From NCBI RefSeq assembly GCF_030063475.1, contig NZ_JASIRT010000008.1:62001-126000 (forward strand): a stretch of DNA of 64,000 nt, read 5' to 3'. Below the pieces are notes generated by a model. The model saw nothing but the letters and a program-made list of their open reading frames with translations, ran no database searches and was not told the origin of the DNA. A program made the translations under genes and the position numbers. The DNA is from Roseomonas sp. E05. GTDB lineage: Bacteria; Pseudomonadota; Alphaproteobacteria; Acetobacterales; Acetobacteraceae. Positions 25,189 through 33,011 of this stretch are shown here, piece after piece. Every line of letters begins with the position of its first letter. The first letter of the stretch is position 1.

Positions 25189-27885
25189 ATGGACGACCTT
25201 CTCGCCGATTTTCTGACCGAAACCAATGAAGGGCTCGCAGCGCTAGATGGCGCGCTGCTGAAGCTTGAAAAGGCACCGGACGACCGCCCGACGCTCTCGG
25301 AGATCTTTCGGAACGTCCACACGATCAAAGGCACTTGCGGCTTTCTGGGCCTCTCGCGGCTTGAGAAGGTGGCGCACGCGGCAGAGAACGTTCTGGGCAA
25401 GTACCGCGAAGGATCGCTGAAGGTGACGCCGGAGGGCATCACGCTGATCCTCTCGGCGCTCGACTGCCTCAAGAGCATCGTTGCCGGCATCGAGTCCACT
25501 GGCAGCGAGCCGGTGGGCGACGACACCCAGCTGATCGCGGCGCTGGACGCCGCCTGGCGTGGCGAACTGCCGGTGGCGCCCTCCGTCGCTCCGCGCTCTG
25601 CCTCCGCCGAGCCGGAACCTGTGGCGGCCGAGCCGGCTCCCGAATTCGCCGAGCCGCCGCCGCCCGAACCCGTTGCCGAGGCCCCGGCCGAGCCGTCGCC
25701 TGCGGCAATACCGACGCCGGCGCCGGCGCCGGCGCCGGCGCCGGTGCCCGCGCCGGCGCCTGCCGCGCGGGTGGAGGCGGAGGCCGAGCCCGCTGCTCCC
25801 GCGCCGGCCGCCGCGCAGGGCGCTGCCGCCACGGCCGCGCCGCCGCAGACGATCCGCGTCTCGGTGGACGTGCTGGAGGATCTGATGACGCTGGTCAGCG
25901 AGCTGGTGCTGACCCGCAACCAGCTCCTGCAGCTCGTGCGTGCCCGCAACGACTCGGCGCTGACCGTGCCGCTGCAGCGCCTGTCACACATCACCTCCGA
26001 GCTGCAGGAAGGCGTGATGAAGACGCGCATGCAGCCGATCGGCAATGCCTGGCAGAAGCTGCCGCGTATCGTGCGCGACCTCGCCAATGAACTCGGCAAG
26101 AAGATCGAGCTGGTGATGAAGGGCGCCGAGACCGAGCTGGACCGGCAGGTGCTCGAACTGATCAAGGACCCGCTGACGCACATGGTGCGCAACAGCGGCG
26201 ACCATGGGCTGGAGACTCCTGAGCAGCGCCGCGCCGCCGGCAAGCCTGAGGTCGGCCGCATCACGCTGAACGCCTACCACGAGGGCGGGCACATCATCAT
26301 CGAGATCGGCGATGACGGGCGCGGCCTCTCGGTCGAGAAGATCAAGGCGAAGGTGCTCTCGCAGGGGCTCACCACCGAGGCCGAGCTGGCCGGGATGAGC
26401 GAGCGGGAGGTCCAGCACTTCATCTTCCGCGCCGGCTTCTCCACCGCCGCCGCCATCACCTCGGTCTCCGGCCGCGGCGTCGGCATGGACGTGGTGAAGA
26501 CCAATGTCGAGAAGATCGGCGGCACCATCGAGCTGCGCTCGGTGGAGGGCAAGGGCACGACCTTCTTCATCAAGATCCCGCTGACGCTGGCGATCGTCTC
26601 GGCGCTGATCGTCGAGGCGGGCGGCGAGCGCTTCGCCATCCCGCAGATCGGCGTGGTGGAGCTGGTGCGGGCGAGCGGCAATTCCGAGGGCGCGCAGATC
26701 GAGCGCATCCACGAAACGCCGGTGATGCGTCTGCGCGAGCGGCTGCTGCCGCTGGTCTCGCTGTCGCGCCTTCTGCAACTCGAGTCCGAGGGGGCGGAGC
26801 CGGCGAAGGACGAGGGCTTCGTCGTCGTCACCCAGGTCGGCGCCAATGTCTTCGGCATCATCGTCGACAAGGTATTCGACACCGAGGAGATCGTCGTGAA
26901 GCCGGTGGCGCCGATCCTGCGCCACGTGACGATGTTCAGCGGCAACACCATCCTCGGCGATGGCAGCGTCATCATGATCCTCGACCCGAACGGGATCGCG
27001 CGTGCCACCGGCGTTGGTGCCGACGGGCCGAGTGAGGAACTCGCGCAGGCCGCTGCCGGCCTGCGTGGCACGCGCTCCTCCGAGCGCACCGCGCTGCTGC
27101 TGTTCCGTGCCGGCGACGACACGCCGAAGGCGGTGCCGCTCGGGCTGGTCGCGCGGCTGGAGGACCTGCCGGTCGAGAGCATCGAGCATTCCGGCGGCAA
27201 GACGCTGGTGCAGTACCGCGGCAAGCTGATGCCGCTGGTCTCGATGTCCGGCGGCTGGGTGCCGCCCGAGTCGGGTCGGCGCCAGGCGGTGCTGGTGTTC
27301 AACGATCGCGACCGCGCCATGGGGCTGATGGTGGATGCCATCCTCGACGTGGTCGAGGAGCATATGAACATCGAAGGCGCTTCCGAGCAGCCTGGCTTCC
27401 TCGGCAGTGCCGTGATCTGCGGCAAGGTGACGGACATCATCGACTGCGCCTGGTGGCTGCATCAGGCGGGCGACGACTGGTTCCGCCAGTCCGGCGCGGC
27501 CATGGCGCCAAAGCGCGTGCTGCTGGTGGAAGACAGCGCCTTCTTCCGCCATCTGCTGGTGCCCGGCCTGACCGCCGCCGGCTACGAGGTGACGGCGGTG
27601 GACAGCGGCAATCAGGCGCTGCTGATGCGCGAACAGGGCGCAATCTTCGACATCATCGTCTCCGACATCGAGATGCCGGATCTGGATGGTCTCGGCCTGG
27701 CGCGCGCGGTGCGCGAGAGCGGGCCGTGGCAGGATCTGCCGCTGGTGGCGCTGAGCGGCCGCGTGGATGGTGAGCGAATGCGCCTCGCCAGAGACGCCGG
27801 ATTTACCACTTACGTTGGAAAATCGGACCGCGAGGCGCTGCTCGCCTCGCTGCGCGAGTGCCTTGCCGCGCCCAGCATGGCCTGA
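25189..27885 (+). CDS. cheA: Chemotaxis histidine kinase CheA with C-terminal receiver domain
   Basis: An 898-residue kinase, longer than classical CheA. Domains in order: Hpt with HTIKGTCGFLG and phospho-His at residue 44; a Pro/Ala-rich linker, about 133-222; the dimerisation helices from about 222; ATPase with DPLTHMVRNSGDHGLE (near 327), GDDGRGLS (near 375) and GRGVGMDVVKTNVEKIGG; two CheW-like domains, about 470-620 and 630-760; and a receiver domain from about 779 with phospho-Asp 826 (VSDIEMPDLDG). There is no CheY-binding P2 domain that I can see. The internal receiver may act as a phosphate sink or output. Confidence 0.95.
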   Translation: MDDLLADFLTETNEGLAALDGALLKLEKAPDDRPTLSEIFRNVHTIKGTCGFLGLSRLEKVAHAAENVLGKYREGSLKVTPEGITLILSALDCLKSIVAGIESTGSEPVGDDTQLIAALDAAWRGELPVAPSVAPRSASAEPEPVAAEPAPEFAEPPPPEPVAEAPAEPSPAAIPTPAPAPAPAPVPAPAPAARVEAEAEPAAPAPAAAQGAAATAAPPQTIRVSVDVLEDLMTLVSELVLTRNQLLQLVRARNDSALTVPLQRLSHITSELQEGVMKTRMQPIGNAWQKLPRIVRDLANELGKKIELVMKGAETELDRQVLELIKDPLTHMVRNSGDHGLETPEQRRAAGKPEVGRITLNAYHEGGHIIIEIGDDGRGLSVEKIKAKVLSQGLTTEAELAGMSEREVQHFIFRAGFSTAAAITSVSGRGVGMDVVKTNVEKIGGTIELRSVEGKGTTFFIKIPLTLAIVSALIVEAGGERFAIPQIGVVELVRASGNSEGAQIERIHETPVMRLRERLLPLVSLSRLLQLESEGAEPAKDEGFVVVTQVGANVFGIIVDKVFDTEEIVVKPVAPILRHVTMFSGNTILGDGSVIMILDPNGIARATGVGADGPSEELAQAAAGLRGTRSSERTALLLFRAGDDTPKAVPLGLVARLEDLPVESIEHSGGKTLVQYRGKLMPLVSMSGGWVPPESGRRQAVLVFNDRDRAMGLMVDAILDVVEEHMNIEGASEQPGFLGSAVICGKVTDIIDCAWWLHQAGDDWFRQSGAAMAPKRVLLVEDSAFFRHLLVPGLTAAGYEVTAVDSGNQALLMREQGAIFDIIVSDIEMPDLDGLGLARAVRESGPWQDLPLVALSGRVDGERMRLARDAGFTTYVGKSDREALLASLRECLAAPSMA
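25716..25744 (+). repeat. GCCGGC hexanucleotide tandem repeat in the cheA linker
   Basis: Nearly five copies of GCCGGC encode alternating Pro-Ala in the flexible linker between the Hpt and dimerisation domains of CheA. A change of whole units would keep the frame and only alter linker length. Confidence 0.8.
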
Positions 27886-27897
27886 GGAGCACGAAAG

Positions 27898-28386
27898 ATG
27901 GAAACCGAGACGCGGTCTGCCCCCAAGGCGCGGAGCAGCGCAGCCGTGATGACTGACAGCGCGGCGGAGATGTTCCTGACGCTCACCGTGGCCGGCCAGC
28001 TTTGCGGCGTGCCCGTGCTGGCCGTGCGGGACATCCTGGCGGCGCAGGCCATCACCCGGGTGCCGCTCGCGCCGCGCGAGGTGGCGGGCAGCCTCAATCT
28101 GCGCGGCCGGATCGTCACCGCGATAGACCTTCGGCGCCGCCTCGGCCTGCCGCCCCGCGCCCCTGGCGCGCCGGCACCGATGAGCGTCGTGGTGGAGCAG
28201 GGCGGCGAACTCTACAGCCTGCTTTCCGATTCGGTTGGCGAGGTGCTGCCACTGCGCGCCAGTGGCTTTGCCGGCAACCCGCCGACGCTTGATCCGGTCT
28301 GGCGGGAGGTGTCGCGTGCCGTGCACCGGCAGGACGACCGCTTGCTGATCGTGCTCGACGTGGATCGCATCCTGGCGATCGGCTGA
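27898..28386 (+). CDS. cheW: Chemotaxis coupling protein CheW
   Basis: A 162-residue CheW-domain protein (two SH3-like beta barrels) linking chemoreceptors to CheA in polar arrays. TRVPLAPREVAGSLNLRGRIVTAIDLRRRLGLP is the conserved receptor/kinase interface (about residues 58-90, key NLRG and I/V-D-L-R). The N-terminal 25 residues are an extra low-complexity extension before FLTLTVAGQLCGVPVLAVRD. It lies 12 bp after cheA. Confidence 0.95.
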   Translation: METETRSAPKARSSAAVMTDSAAEMFLTLTVAGQLCGVPVLAVRDILAAQAITRVPLAPREVAGSLNLRGRIVTAIDLRRRLGLPPRAPGAPAPMSVVVEQGGELYSLLSDSVGEVLPLRASGFAGNPPTLDPVWREVSRAVHRQDDRLLIVLDVDRILAIG

Positions 28387-28399
28387 AGGAGAGGGTGTG

Positions 28400-28789
28400 A
28401 TGGAAGGTGAGATGACCTGCCTGGTGGTGGATGACAGCCGCGTCGTCCGCAAGGCGGCGCGGCGTATCATGGAGCGCCATGGCTTCTCCGTGCGCGAGGC
28501 CGAGGACGGTCAACAGGCGCTGCTGGCCTGCCGCGAGTCCCTGCCGCGGCTGGTGCTGCTGGACTGGAACATGCCCGTCATGACGGGGCTTGAATTCCTC
28601 CAGGCGGCCCGTGCCGAGTTCGGCCCGGACAAGCCGCTCATCATGCTCTGCACGACCGAGAGCGAGCTGGAGCGCATCATCACCGCGCTCAACGCCGGAG
28701 CGCAGGAATACATCATGAAGCCGTTCGACGACGAGATCGTCACCGGCAAGCTGGTGCAGCTGGGCCTGCTGGAAGAAGCGGAGCCGTGA
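28400..28789 (+). CDS. cheY: Chemotaxis response regulator CheY
   Basis: A 129-residue single-domain receiver. The acidic pocket is VVDDSR, the phospho-acceptor is Asp55 in LLDWNMPVMTG, the switch Thr is in MLCTTESE, and the conserved Lys is in YIMKPFDD. After phosphorylation by CheA it should bind the flagellar motor switch. AAGGAG at 28386-28391 sits 8 nt before the ATG at 28400; a GTG one codon upstream is possible. Confidence 0.95.
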   Translation: MEGEMTCLVVDDSRVVRKAARRIMERHGFSVREAEDGQQALLACRESLPRLVLLDWNMPVMTGLEFLQAARAEFGPDKPLIMLCTTESELERIITALNAGAQEYIMKPFDDEIVTGKLVQLGLLEEAEP

Positions 28790-29955
28790 CGGTGCAGCCC
28801 CTTGCGGTGGCCGCGTCGCCGAAGGTGCGGGTGATGCTGTGCGATGACAGCAGCACGGTCCGTTCCGTCTTTGCCCGCCTCCTGGAGGCCGACCCCTCGA
28901 TTCAGGTGGTGGCGCGGGCCGGCGATGGGCAGGAAGCGCTGGCCACGCTTCAGAGCCTGCCGGCCGAGGCGCGGCCGCATGTCATTCTGCTCGACCTCGA
29001 AATGCCGGTGATGGATGGCATGACGGCGCTGCCGCTGCTGCTGAAGGTGCAGCCGGGGCTGGCGGTCATCGTGGCCAGCGCCCTGACGCAGCGTGGCGCC
29101 GAGGCGACCATGGCCGCGATGCGCGCCGGTGCGGCCGACTACGTGCCGAAGCCCTCCGCTGCCGCGGGAGGCATGAACGACCCCACCTTCCGGGCGGATC
29201 TGCTGGCGAAGGTGAAAGGCTGGGCGCGGATGCGGGGAGGCGCCATGACCCGGCCGGCGGCGGCGCGGCCTGCTGTGCCCCGTCCGACCTTGGCCCGGCC
29301 GGCCGCCACGCCGCCCGCCGCCGCGCCGCGCGCCGCGCTCGGCCTGCGGCCCCGGCCGCGGCTGTTGGCCATCGGTTCCTCGACCGGCGGGCCGCAGGCG
29401 CTCGCCGCCTTCGTGCGGCGGCTGACGGCACCGGTACCGGTGCCGATCGTCATCGTGCAGCACATGCCGGCCGGCTTTACGGCCATGCTGGCCGACCATC
29501 TGGCACGCCTCGGCGGGCCATCCGCCGCTGAGGCGAAGGATGGCGAGATGCTGCAGGCCGGGCGCATCTATGTCGCGCCCGGGGACCGGCATTTGCTGGT
29601 GGAGAACAGCCCGTCCGGGCTGGTGGCGCGGCTGACCACCGACCCGCCGGAGAATTTCTGCCGCCCTGCCGTGGACCCGATGCTGCGCAGCGCCGCGGAG
29701 GCCTGCGAGGGACGGGTGCTGGCAGTGATCCTGACCGGCATGGGGCAGGATGGAATGCTCGGCTGCAAGGCCGTCGCCGCCGCTGGCGGGACGGTACTGG
29801 CGCAGGACGAGTCTTCAAGCGTCGTCTGGGGCATGCCCGGCGCCGTGGCGAAGGCCAAGCTGGCGGAGGCTTTGCTGCCGCCGGAGCAACTGGCCGAAAG
29901 GGTATTGGCGCAATTCGGAGCGGCGGGACTGAGCGCTGCCGGAGGGGTGGCATGA
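28786..29955 (+). CDS. cheB: Protein-glutamate methylesterase/glutaminase CheB
   Basis: A 389-residue two-domain protein. The N-terminal receiver contains CDDSSTVR and the phospho-Asp in ILLDLEMPVMDG. A Pro/Ala linker (about residues 150-185) leads to the methylesterase domain, with the catalytic triad Ser in IGSSTGGPQAL, His in IVQHMPAG and Asp in TGMGQDGML. It removes methyl groups from chemoreceptor Glu residues for adaptation. The GTG start at 28786 overlaps the cheY stop (GTGA). Confidence 0.95.
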   Translation: MTVQPLAVAASPKVRVMLCDDSSTVRSVFARLLEADPSIQVVARAGDGQEALATLQSLPAEARPHVILLDLEMPVMDGMTALPLLLKVQPGLAVIVASALTQRGAEATMAAMRAGAADYVPKPSAAAGGMNDPTFRADLLAKVKGWARMRGGAMTRPAAARPAVPRPTLARPAATPPAAAPRAALGLRPRPRLLAIGSSTGGPQALAAFVRRLTAPVPVPIVIVQHMPAGFTAMLADHLARLGGPSAAEAKDGEMLQAGRIYVAPGDRHLLVENSPSGLVARLTTDPPENFCRPAVDPMLRSAAEACEGRVLAVILTGMGQDGMLGCKAVAAAGGTVLAQDESSSVVWGMPGAVAKAKLAEALLPPEQLAERVLAQFGAAGLSAAGGVA

Positions 29956-30767
29956 ACGCGGAGAGTTTTGCCTCGATTGCGGCGCTGGTGAAGGCGCGTT
30001 CCGGAATCGTGCTGACGCCGGACAAGGAATACATGCTGGACACACGTCTGGCGCCAATCCTGAAGCAGGAAGGAATCGCCAGCCTGGATGCCCTGGCCTT
30101 GCGGCTGCGGGACAGCCGGTCCGAAGTGCTGGCACGGGCCGTTACCGAGGCACTGACCACCAACGAAAGCAGCTTCTTCCGGGACGGTAAGCCCTTCGAT
30201 CATCTCCGGCGGCTGCTGCCGAAGCTGATGGCGATGCGGCCGCCTGGTCATCGTCTGCGCATCTGGTCCGCCGCCTCCTCGACTGGGCAGGAGGCCTATT
30301 CGGTCGCGATGATCCTGACCGATCTCGGCATCCGCCAAGCCGAGATCGTCGGCACCGACCTGTCGCGGGAGGTGGTGGCGCGCGCCCGCGAGGGGCTGTT
30401 CACGCAGTTCGAGGTGCAGCGCGGCCTGCCCGTGCAGTATCTGGTGAAGCACTTCCGGCAGGAGAGTGGGAAGTGGCGCATCGTGCCTGAGTTGCGCAGC
30501 ATGGTGCGCTTCGAGGAGCGCAACCTGCTGGACGAGCATCGGTCGCTGGGCCGCTTCGACGTCATCTTCTGCCGCAACGTGCTGATCTATTTCGATCCGC
30601 CCACAAAGGGCAAGGTGCTCAACGCGCTGGCGGCGCAGCTCGCTCCGGATGGCGTGCTCTATCTGGGCGGCGCCGAAACGGTATTGGGACTGACGGAGCG
30701 GCTGATAGCCGTGCCGGGCGAGCGGGGGGTCTATGCCCCCGCCGTCCAGCGCGCGGCGGCGGGCTGA
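29952..30767 (+). CDS. cheR: Chemotaxis protein methyltransferase CheR
   Basis: A 271-residue SAM-dependent methyltransferase that methylates receptor glutamates, opposing CheB. The all-helical N-domain ends in TTNESSFFRD; the SAM-binding region is RIWSAASSTGQEAYSVAMI; FDVIFCRNVLIYFDPPTKGKVL gives the active-site strand and helix. The ATG at 29952 overlaps the cheB stop as ATGA. It closes the operon; a hairpin terminator follows before convergent ctrA. Confidence 0.95.
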   Translation: MNAESFASIAALVKARSGIVLTPDKEYMLDTRLAPILKQEGIASLDALALRLRDSRSEVLARAVTEALTTNESSFFRDGKPFDHLRRLLPKLMAMRPPGHRLRIWSAASSTGQEAYSVAMILTDLGIRQAEIVGTDLSREVVARAREGLFTQFEVQRGLPVQYLVKHFRQESGKWRIVPELRSMVRFEERNLLDEHRSLGRFDVIFCRNVLIYFDPPTKGKVLNALAAQLAPDGVLYLGGAETVLGLTERLIAVPGERGVYAPAVQRAAAG

Positions 30768-30775
30768 AGTGGGGA

Positions 30776-30809
30776 GGGCGGGGTGGACGCTAAGGGCATC
30801 ACCCCGCCC
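30776..30809. terminator. Hairpin between convergent cheR and ctrA
   Basis: GGGCGGGGTG (30776-30785) pairs perfectly with CACCCCGCCC (30800-30809) across a 14-nt loop, in the 48-bp gap between the two stops. There is no T-run on either side, so termination may be inefficient or Rho-assisted, but position and symmetry suit a bidirectional terminator. Confidence 0.6.
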
Positions 30810-30815
30810 GCCTGC

Positions 30816-31553
30816 TCAGGCCAGGACCTGCGGCTGCCCATGCGCCGGCGCCTCCGGCATCGGGAAGCGGCTGCTGAGGGAGGCCGGGTCGCGCAGCACA
30901 TAACCGCGGCCCCAGACGGTGCCGATCAGCTCGCCGGCGCCGGCCTGGGCCAGCTTCTTGCGCAGCTTGCAGATGAAGACGTCGATGATCTTCGCCTCAG
31001 GCTCGTCGATGCCGCCATAGAGGTGGTTCAGGAACACCTCCTTGGTGAGCACCAGGCCCTTGCGCAGGACCAGCAGCTCCAGGATGGCATATTCCTTGCC
31101 CGTCAGGTGCACCGGGCGGTCGCCCACCCGGACTTCGCGCGATCCGAGGTTGAGCGTCAGCGGGCCGACGGCCAGGGTCGGCTGGCTGAAGCCTTTGGCG
31201 CGGCGGATGATGGCCTGCACGCGGGCCATCAGCTCCTGCTGGTCGAAGGGCTTGGTGATGAAGTCGTCGGCGCCCATGCCGAAAGCCTTCACCTTCGCCT
31301 GCGGGCGGGACAGGCCGGAGAGGATCAGCACCGGCGTCTCGACGCGGTTGCTGCGCAGGCGGCGAACCACCTCGTAACCCTCCATGTCCGGCAGCATGAT
31401 GTCCAGCACGACGATGTCGTAGTCGTAGAGGGCGGCGAGTTCGAGCGCCTCCTCGCCGGTGCTGGCCGTGTCGGTGATCATGGATGCTGCGCGCAGCATC
31501 ATCGCGATCCCGCGGGCGGTGGTGAGATCATCCTCAACCAGAAGAACACGCAT
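30816..31553 (-). CDS. ctrA: Cell-cycle response regulator transcription factor CtrA
   Basis: A 245-residue OmpR-type regulator. The receiver (1-120) starts MRVLLVEDDLTTARGI, with phospho-Asp51 in VVLDIMLPDMEG, and includes the CtrA hallmark GLSRPQAKVKAFGMGADDFI. The winged-helix DNA-binding domain contains HLTGKEYAILELLVLRKG, FLNHLYGG and IIDVFICKLRKKL. CtrA controls flagellar, chemotaxis and division genes in alphaproteobacteria; in Rhodospirillales it is often non-essential and motility-related. I place the start at 31551-31553 where the family begins; an ATG three codons and a GTG five codons upstream are alternatives. Confidence 0.95.
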   Translation of the reverse strand: MRVLLVEDDLTTARGIAMMLRAASMITDTASTGEEALELAALYDYDIVVLDIMLPDMEGYEVVRRLRSNRVETPVLILSGLSRPQAKVKAFGMGADDFITKPFDQQELMARVQAIIRRAKGFSQPTLAVGPLTLNLGSREVRVGDRPVHLTGKEYAILELLVLRKGLVLTKEVFLNHLYGGIDEPEAKIIDVFICKLRKKLAQAGAGELIGTVWGRGYVLRDPASLSSRFPMPEAPAHGQPQVLA

Positions 31554-31589
31554 CCTTCGCATCCCCACAATCTATGCGTGCAGTTTTAC

Positions 31590-31800
31590 CACTTTTGCGC
31601 GAGCCAGGAAGGGGTTTTTCATCTTTGAGACGTATCAAAAACATATACACAGTTTAAAAATACGGTCTCTCAGGGCGGATGCGCAGTAGTTTGGATGCAA
31701 AACGAAATTTATTCCTAAAATTTTGAATAAAGTATCAAAAAATACGCAAATCTTCAGCTCAGTGCGGCGGCCGGCTGGTCTGCGATTCTGCACGTCAAGG
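31590..31800. promoter_or_regulatory. A+T-rich tract upstream of ctrA
   Basis: About 200 bp with long A/T runs (for example AAAATTTTGAATAAAG and TATCAAAAACATATAC) in an otherwise very G+C-rich window. It lies between the ctrA start and the end of the cyd operon, so it is most likely the ctrA control region, possibly with several promoters and nucleoid-protein sites. I see no clear TTAA-N7-TTAA CtrA box. An imperfect inverted repeat, TGAGAC-GTAT near 31626 and ATACGGTCTCTCA near 31661, lies within it. No gene is visible. Confidence 0.6.
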
Positions 31801-31825
31801 TTGTGCTGTGGGAAAGCGCGGAGAT

Positions 31826-31936
31826 TCAGCCGCCCTGCAAGGCGCAGCGGACGGCCAGGGCTGCCGACTCCACGGCCAGGAGGCCTGCAAGCCACAGCAT
31901 CGCCAGTCCGGCCAGGCGCCAAAGCGCCGACCGCAT
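31826..31936 (-). CDS. DUF2474/CydX-like small subunit of cytochrome bd oxidase
   Basis: A 36-residue single-helix membrane peptide: MRSALWRLAGLAMLWLAGLL, then a short charged/hydrophobic tail ending RCALQGG. Small peptides of this type (CydX, CydS, DUF2474) are encoded directly after cydB and stabilise the haem-bearing subunit. Its ATG overlaps the cydB stop (TGATG), matching that arrangement. DUF2474 fits the sequence best, but it is too short for a certain family call. Confidence 0.7.
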   Translation of the reverse strand: MRSALWRLAGLAMLWLAGLLAVESAALAVRCALQGG

Positions 31937-33000
31937 CAGTGATAGCCTTCGCCGATCCGTACCTTCCCGCGGAACAGCCAATAGGTGTAGGCCGTGTAGG
32001 CCAGGATGATCGGGATCAGCACCGAGGCCCCGACCAGCAGGAAACCCTGCGAGGCAGGCGAAGCGGCGGCTTCCCAGATGCTGATCGAGGGGGGCACGAT
32101 GTTCGGCCAGAGGCTGATGCCCAGCCCCGTATAGGAGAGGAAGAACCAGCCCAGCGCGCACAGGAAGGGTGCGCCGTCCCGCCAGCGGAAGTTCCGGCCG
32201 GTGGGGTCGTGCGGCGCCTCGGCCTCGCGCGCTTCGGTGGCCTCGATGGCGCGGAAGAAGCGCCAGGCCAGGAGCGCCACCAGGATCGGCACCGGCGCGG
32301 CCAGCAGCATCCACGGCAGCGTGAACCAGCGCTCGAAGAAAGCGGGCTGCAGGAAGGGCATGATCAGGCTGACCAGGGTGATGAAGGTCAGTGTCGCCAC
32401 GCCCAGCCGCCGCGCCATGCGGCGCGCCTTGGCAGCAAGCGCGCCCTCGGTCTTCCAGATCAACCAGCAGGCACCGAGCAGGCCATAGCCTACCAGCAGG
32501 GCGAGACCGGTCAGGAGCGAGAAGGGGGTCAGCCAGTCCCACCAGCCGCCGGCATAGGCGCGGTTCTCCACCCGGATGCCCTGCACCAGCGCGCCCAGCG
32601 CGATGCCCTGGCAGAAGGTGGCCACGTAGCTGCCCCAGGAGAAGGCGCGGTCCCACCAGGTCTGCGCGCGCGTCGTGCGCGTCTTGAAGCGCATCTCGAA
32701 AGAGACGCCGCGGAAGATCAGCGCCAGCAGCATCAGGATCAGCGGCATATAGAGGGCTGGGAAGATGGTGGCATAGGCCAGTGGGAAGACCGCCAGCAGG
32801 CCTGCGCCGCCGAGCACCAGCCAGGTCTCGTTGCCGTCCCAGACCGGCGCCACCGAGTTCACCATCACGTCCCGTTCGTCCTTGTGGGTGAACCAGGGGA
32901 ACAGGATGCCGAGGCCCAGGTCGAAGCCGTCCATGCAGACATAGAGAAAGACGGCGGTGGCGATCAGAATGGCCCAGATCAGGGGAAGGGATTCTTCCAT
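31936..33000 (-). CDS. cydB: Cytochrome bd ubiquinol oxidase subunit II
   Basis: A 354-residue membrane protein with about nine helices that pairs with CydA to reduce oxygen to water at high affinity. The N-terminus MEESLPLIWAILIATAVFLY followed by CMDGFDLGLGILFPW is the CydB signature; VNSVAPVWDGNETWLVLGGAGL is equally diagnostic (about residues 55-76, key W, D, N, E). The ATG at 32998-33000 has AGGAGG seven bases upstream, so it is preferred over a TTG five codons earlier. Confidence 0.96.
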   Translation of the reverse strand: MEESLPLIWAILIATAVFLYVCMDGFDLGLGILFPWFTHKDERDVMVNSVAPVWDGNETWLVLGGAGLLAVFPLAYATIFPALYMPLILMLLALIFRGVSFEMRFKTRTTRAQTWWDRAFSWGSYVATFCQGIALGALVQGIRVENRAYAGGWWDWLTPFSLLTGLALLVGYGLLGACWLIWKTEGALAAKARRMARRLGVATLTFITLVSLIMPFLQPAFFERWFTLPWMLLAAPVPILVALLAWRFFRAIEATEAREAEAPHDPTGRNFRWRDGAPFLCALGWFFLSYTGLGISLWPNIVPPSISIWEAAASPASQGFLLVGASVLIPIILAYTAYTYWLFRGKVRIGEGYH

Positions 33001-33011
33001 GATGCGCCTCC

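Noticed and set aside
25716-25744. Phase-variable repeat in cheA
   Set aside because: The repeat unit is six bases, so gain or loss cannot shift the frame; only linker length would change.
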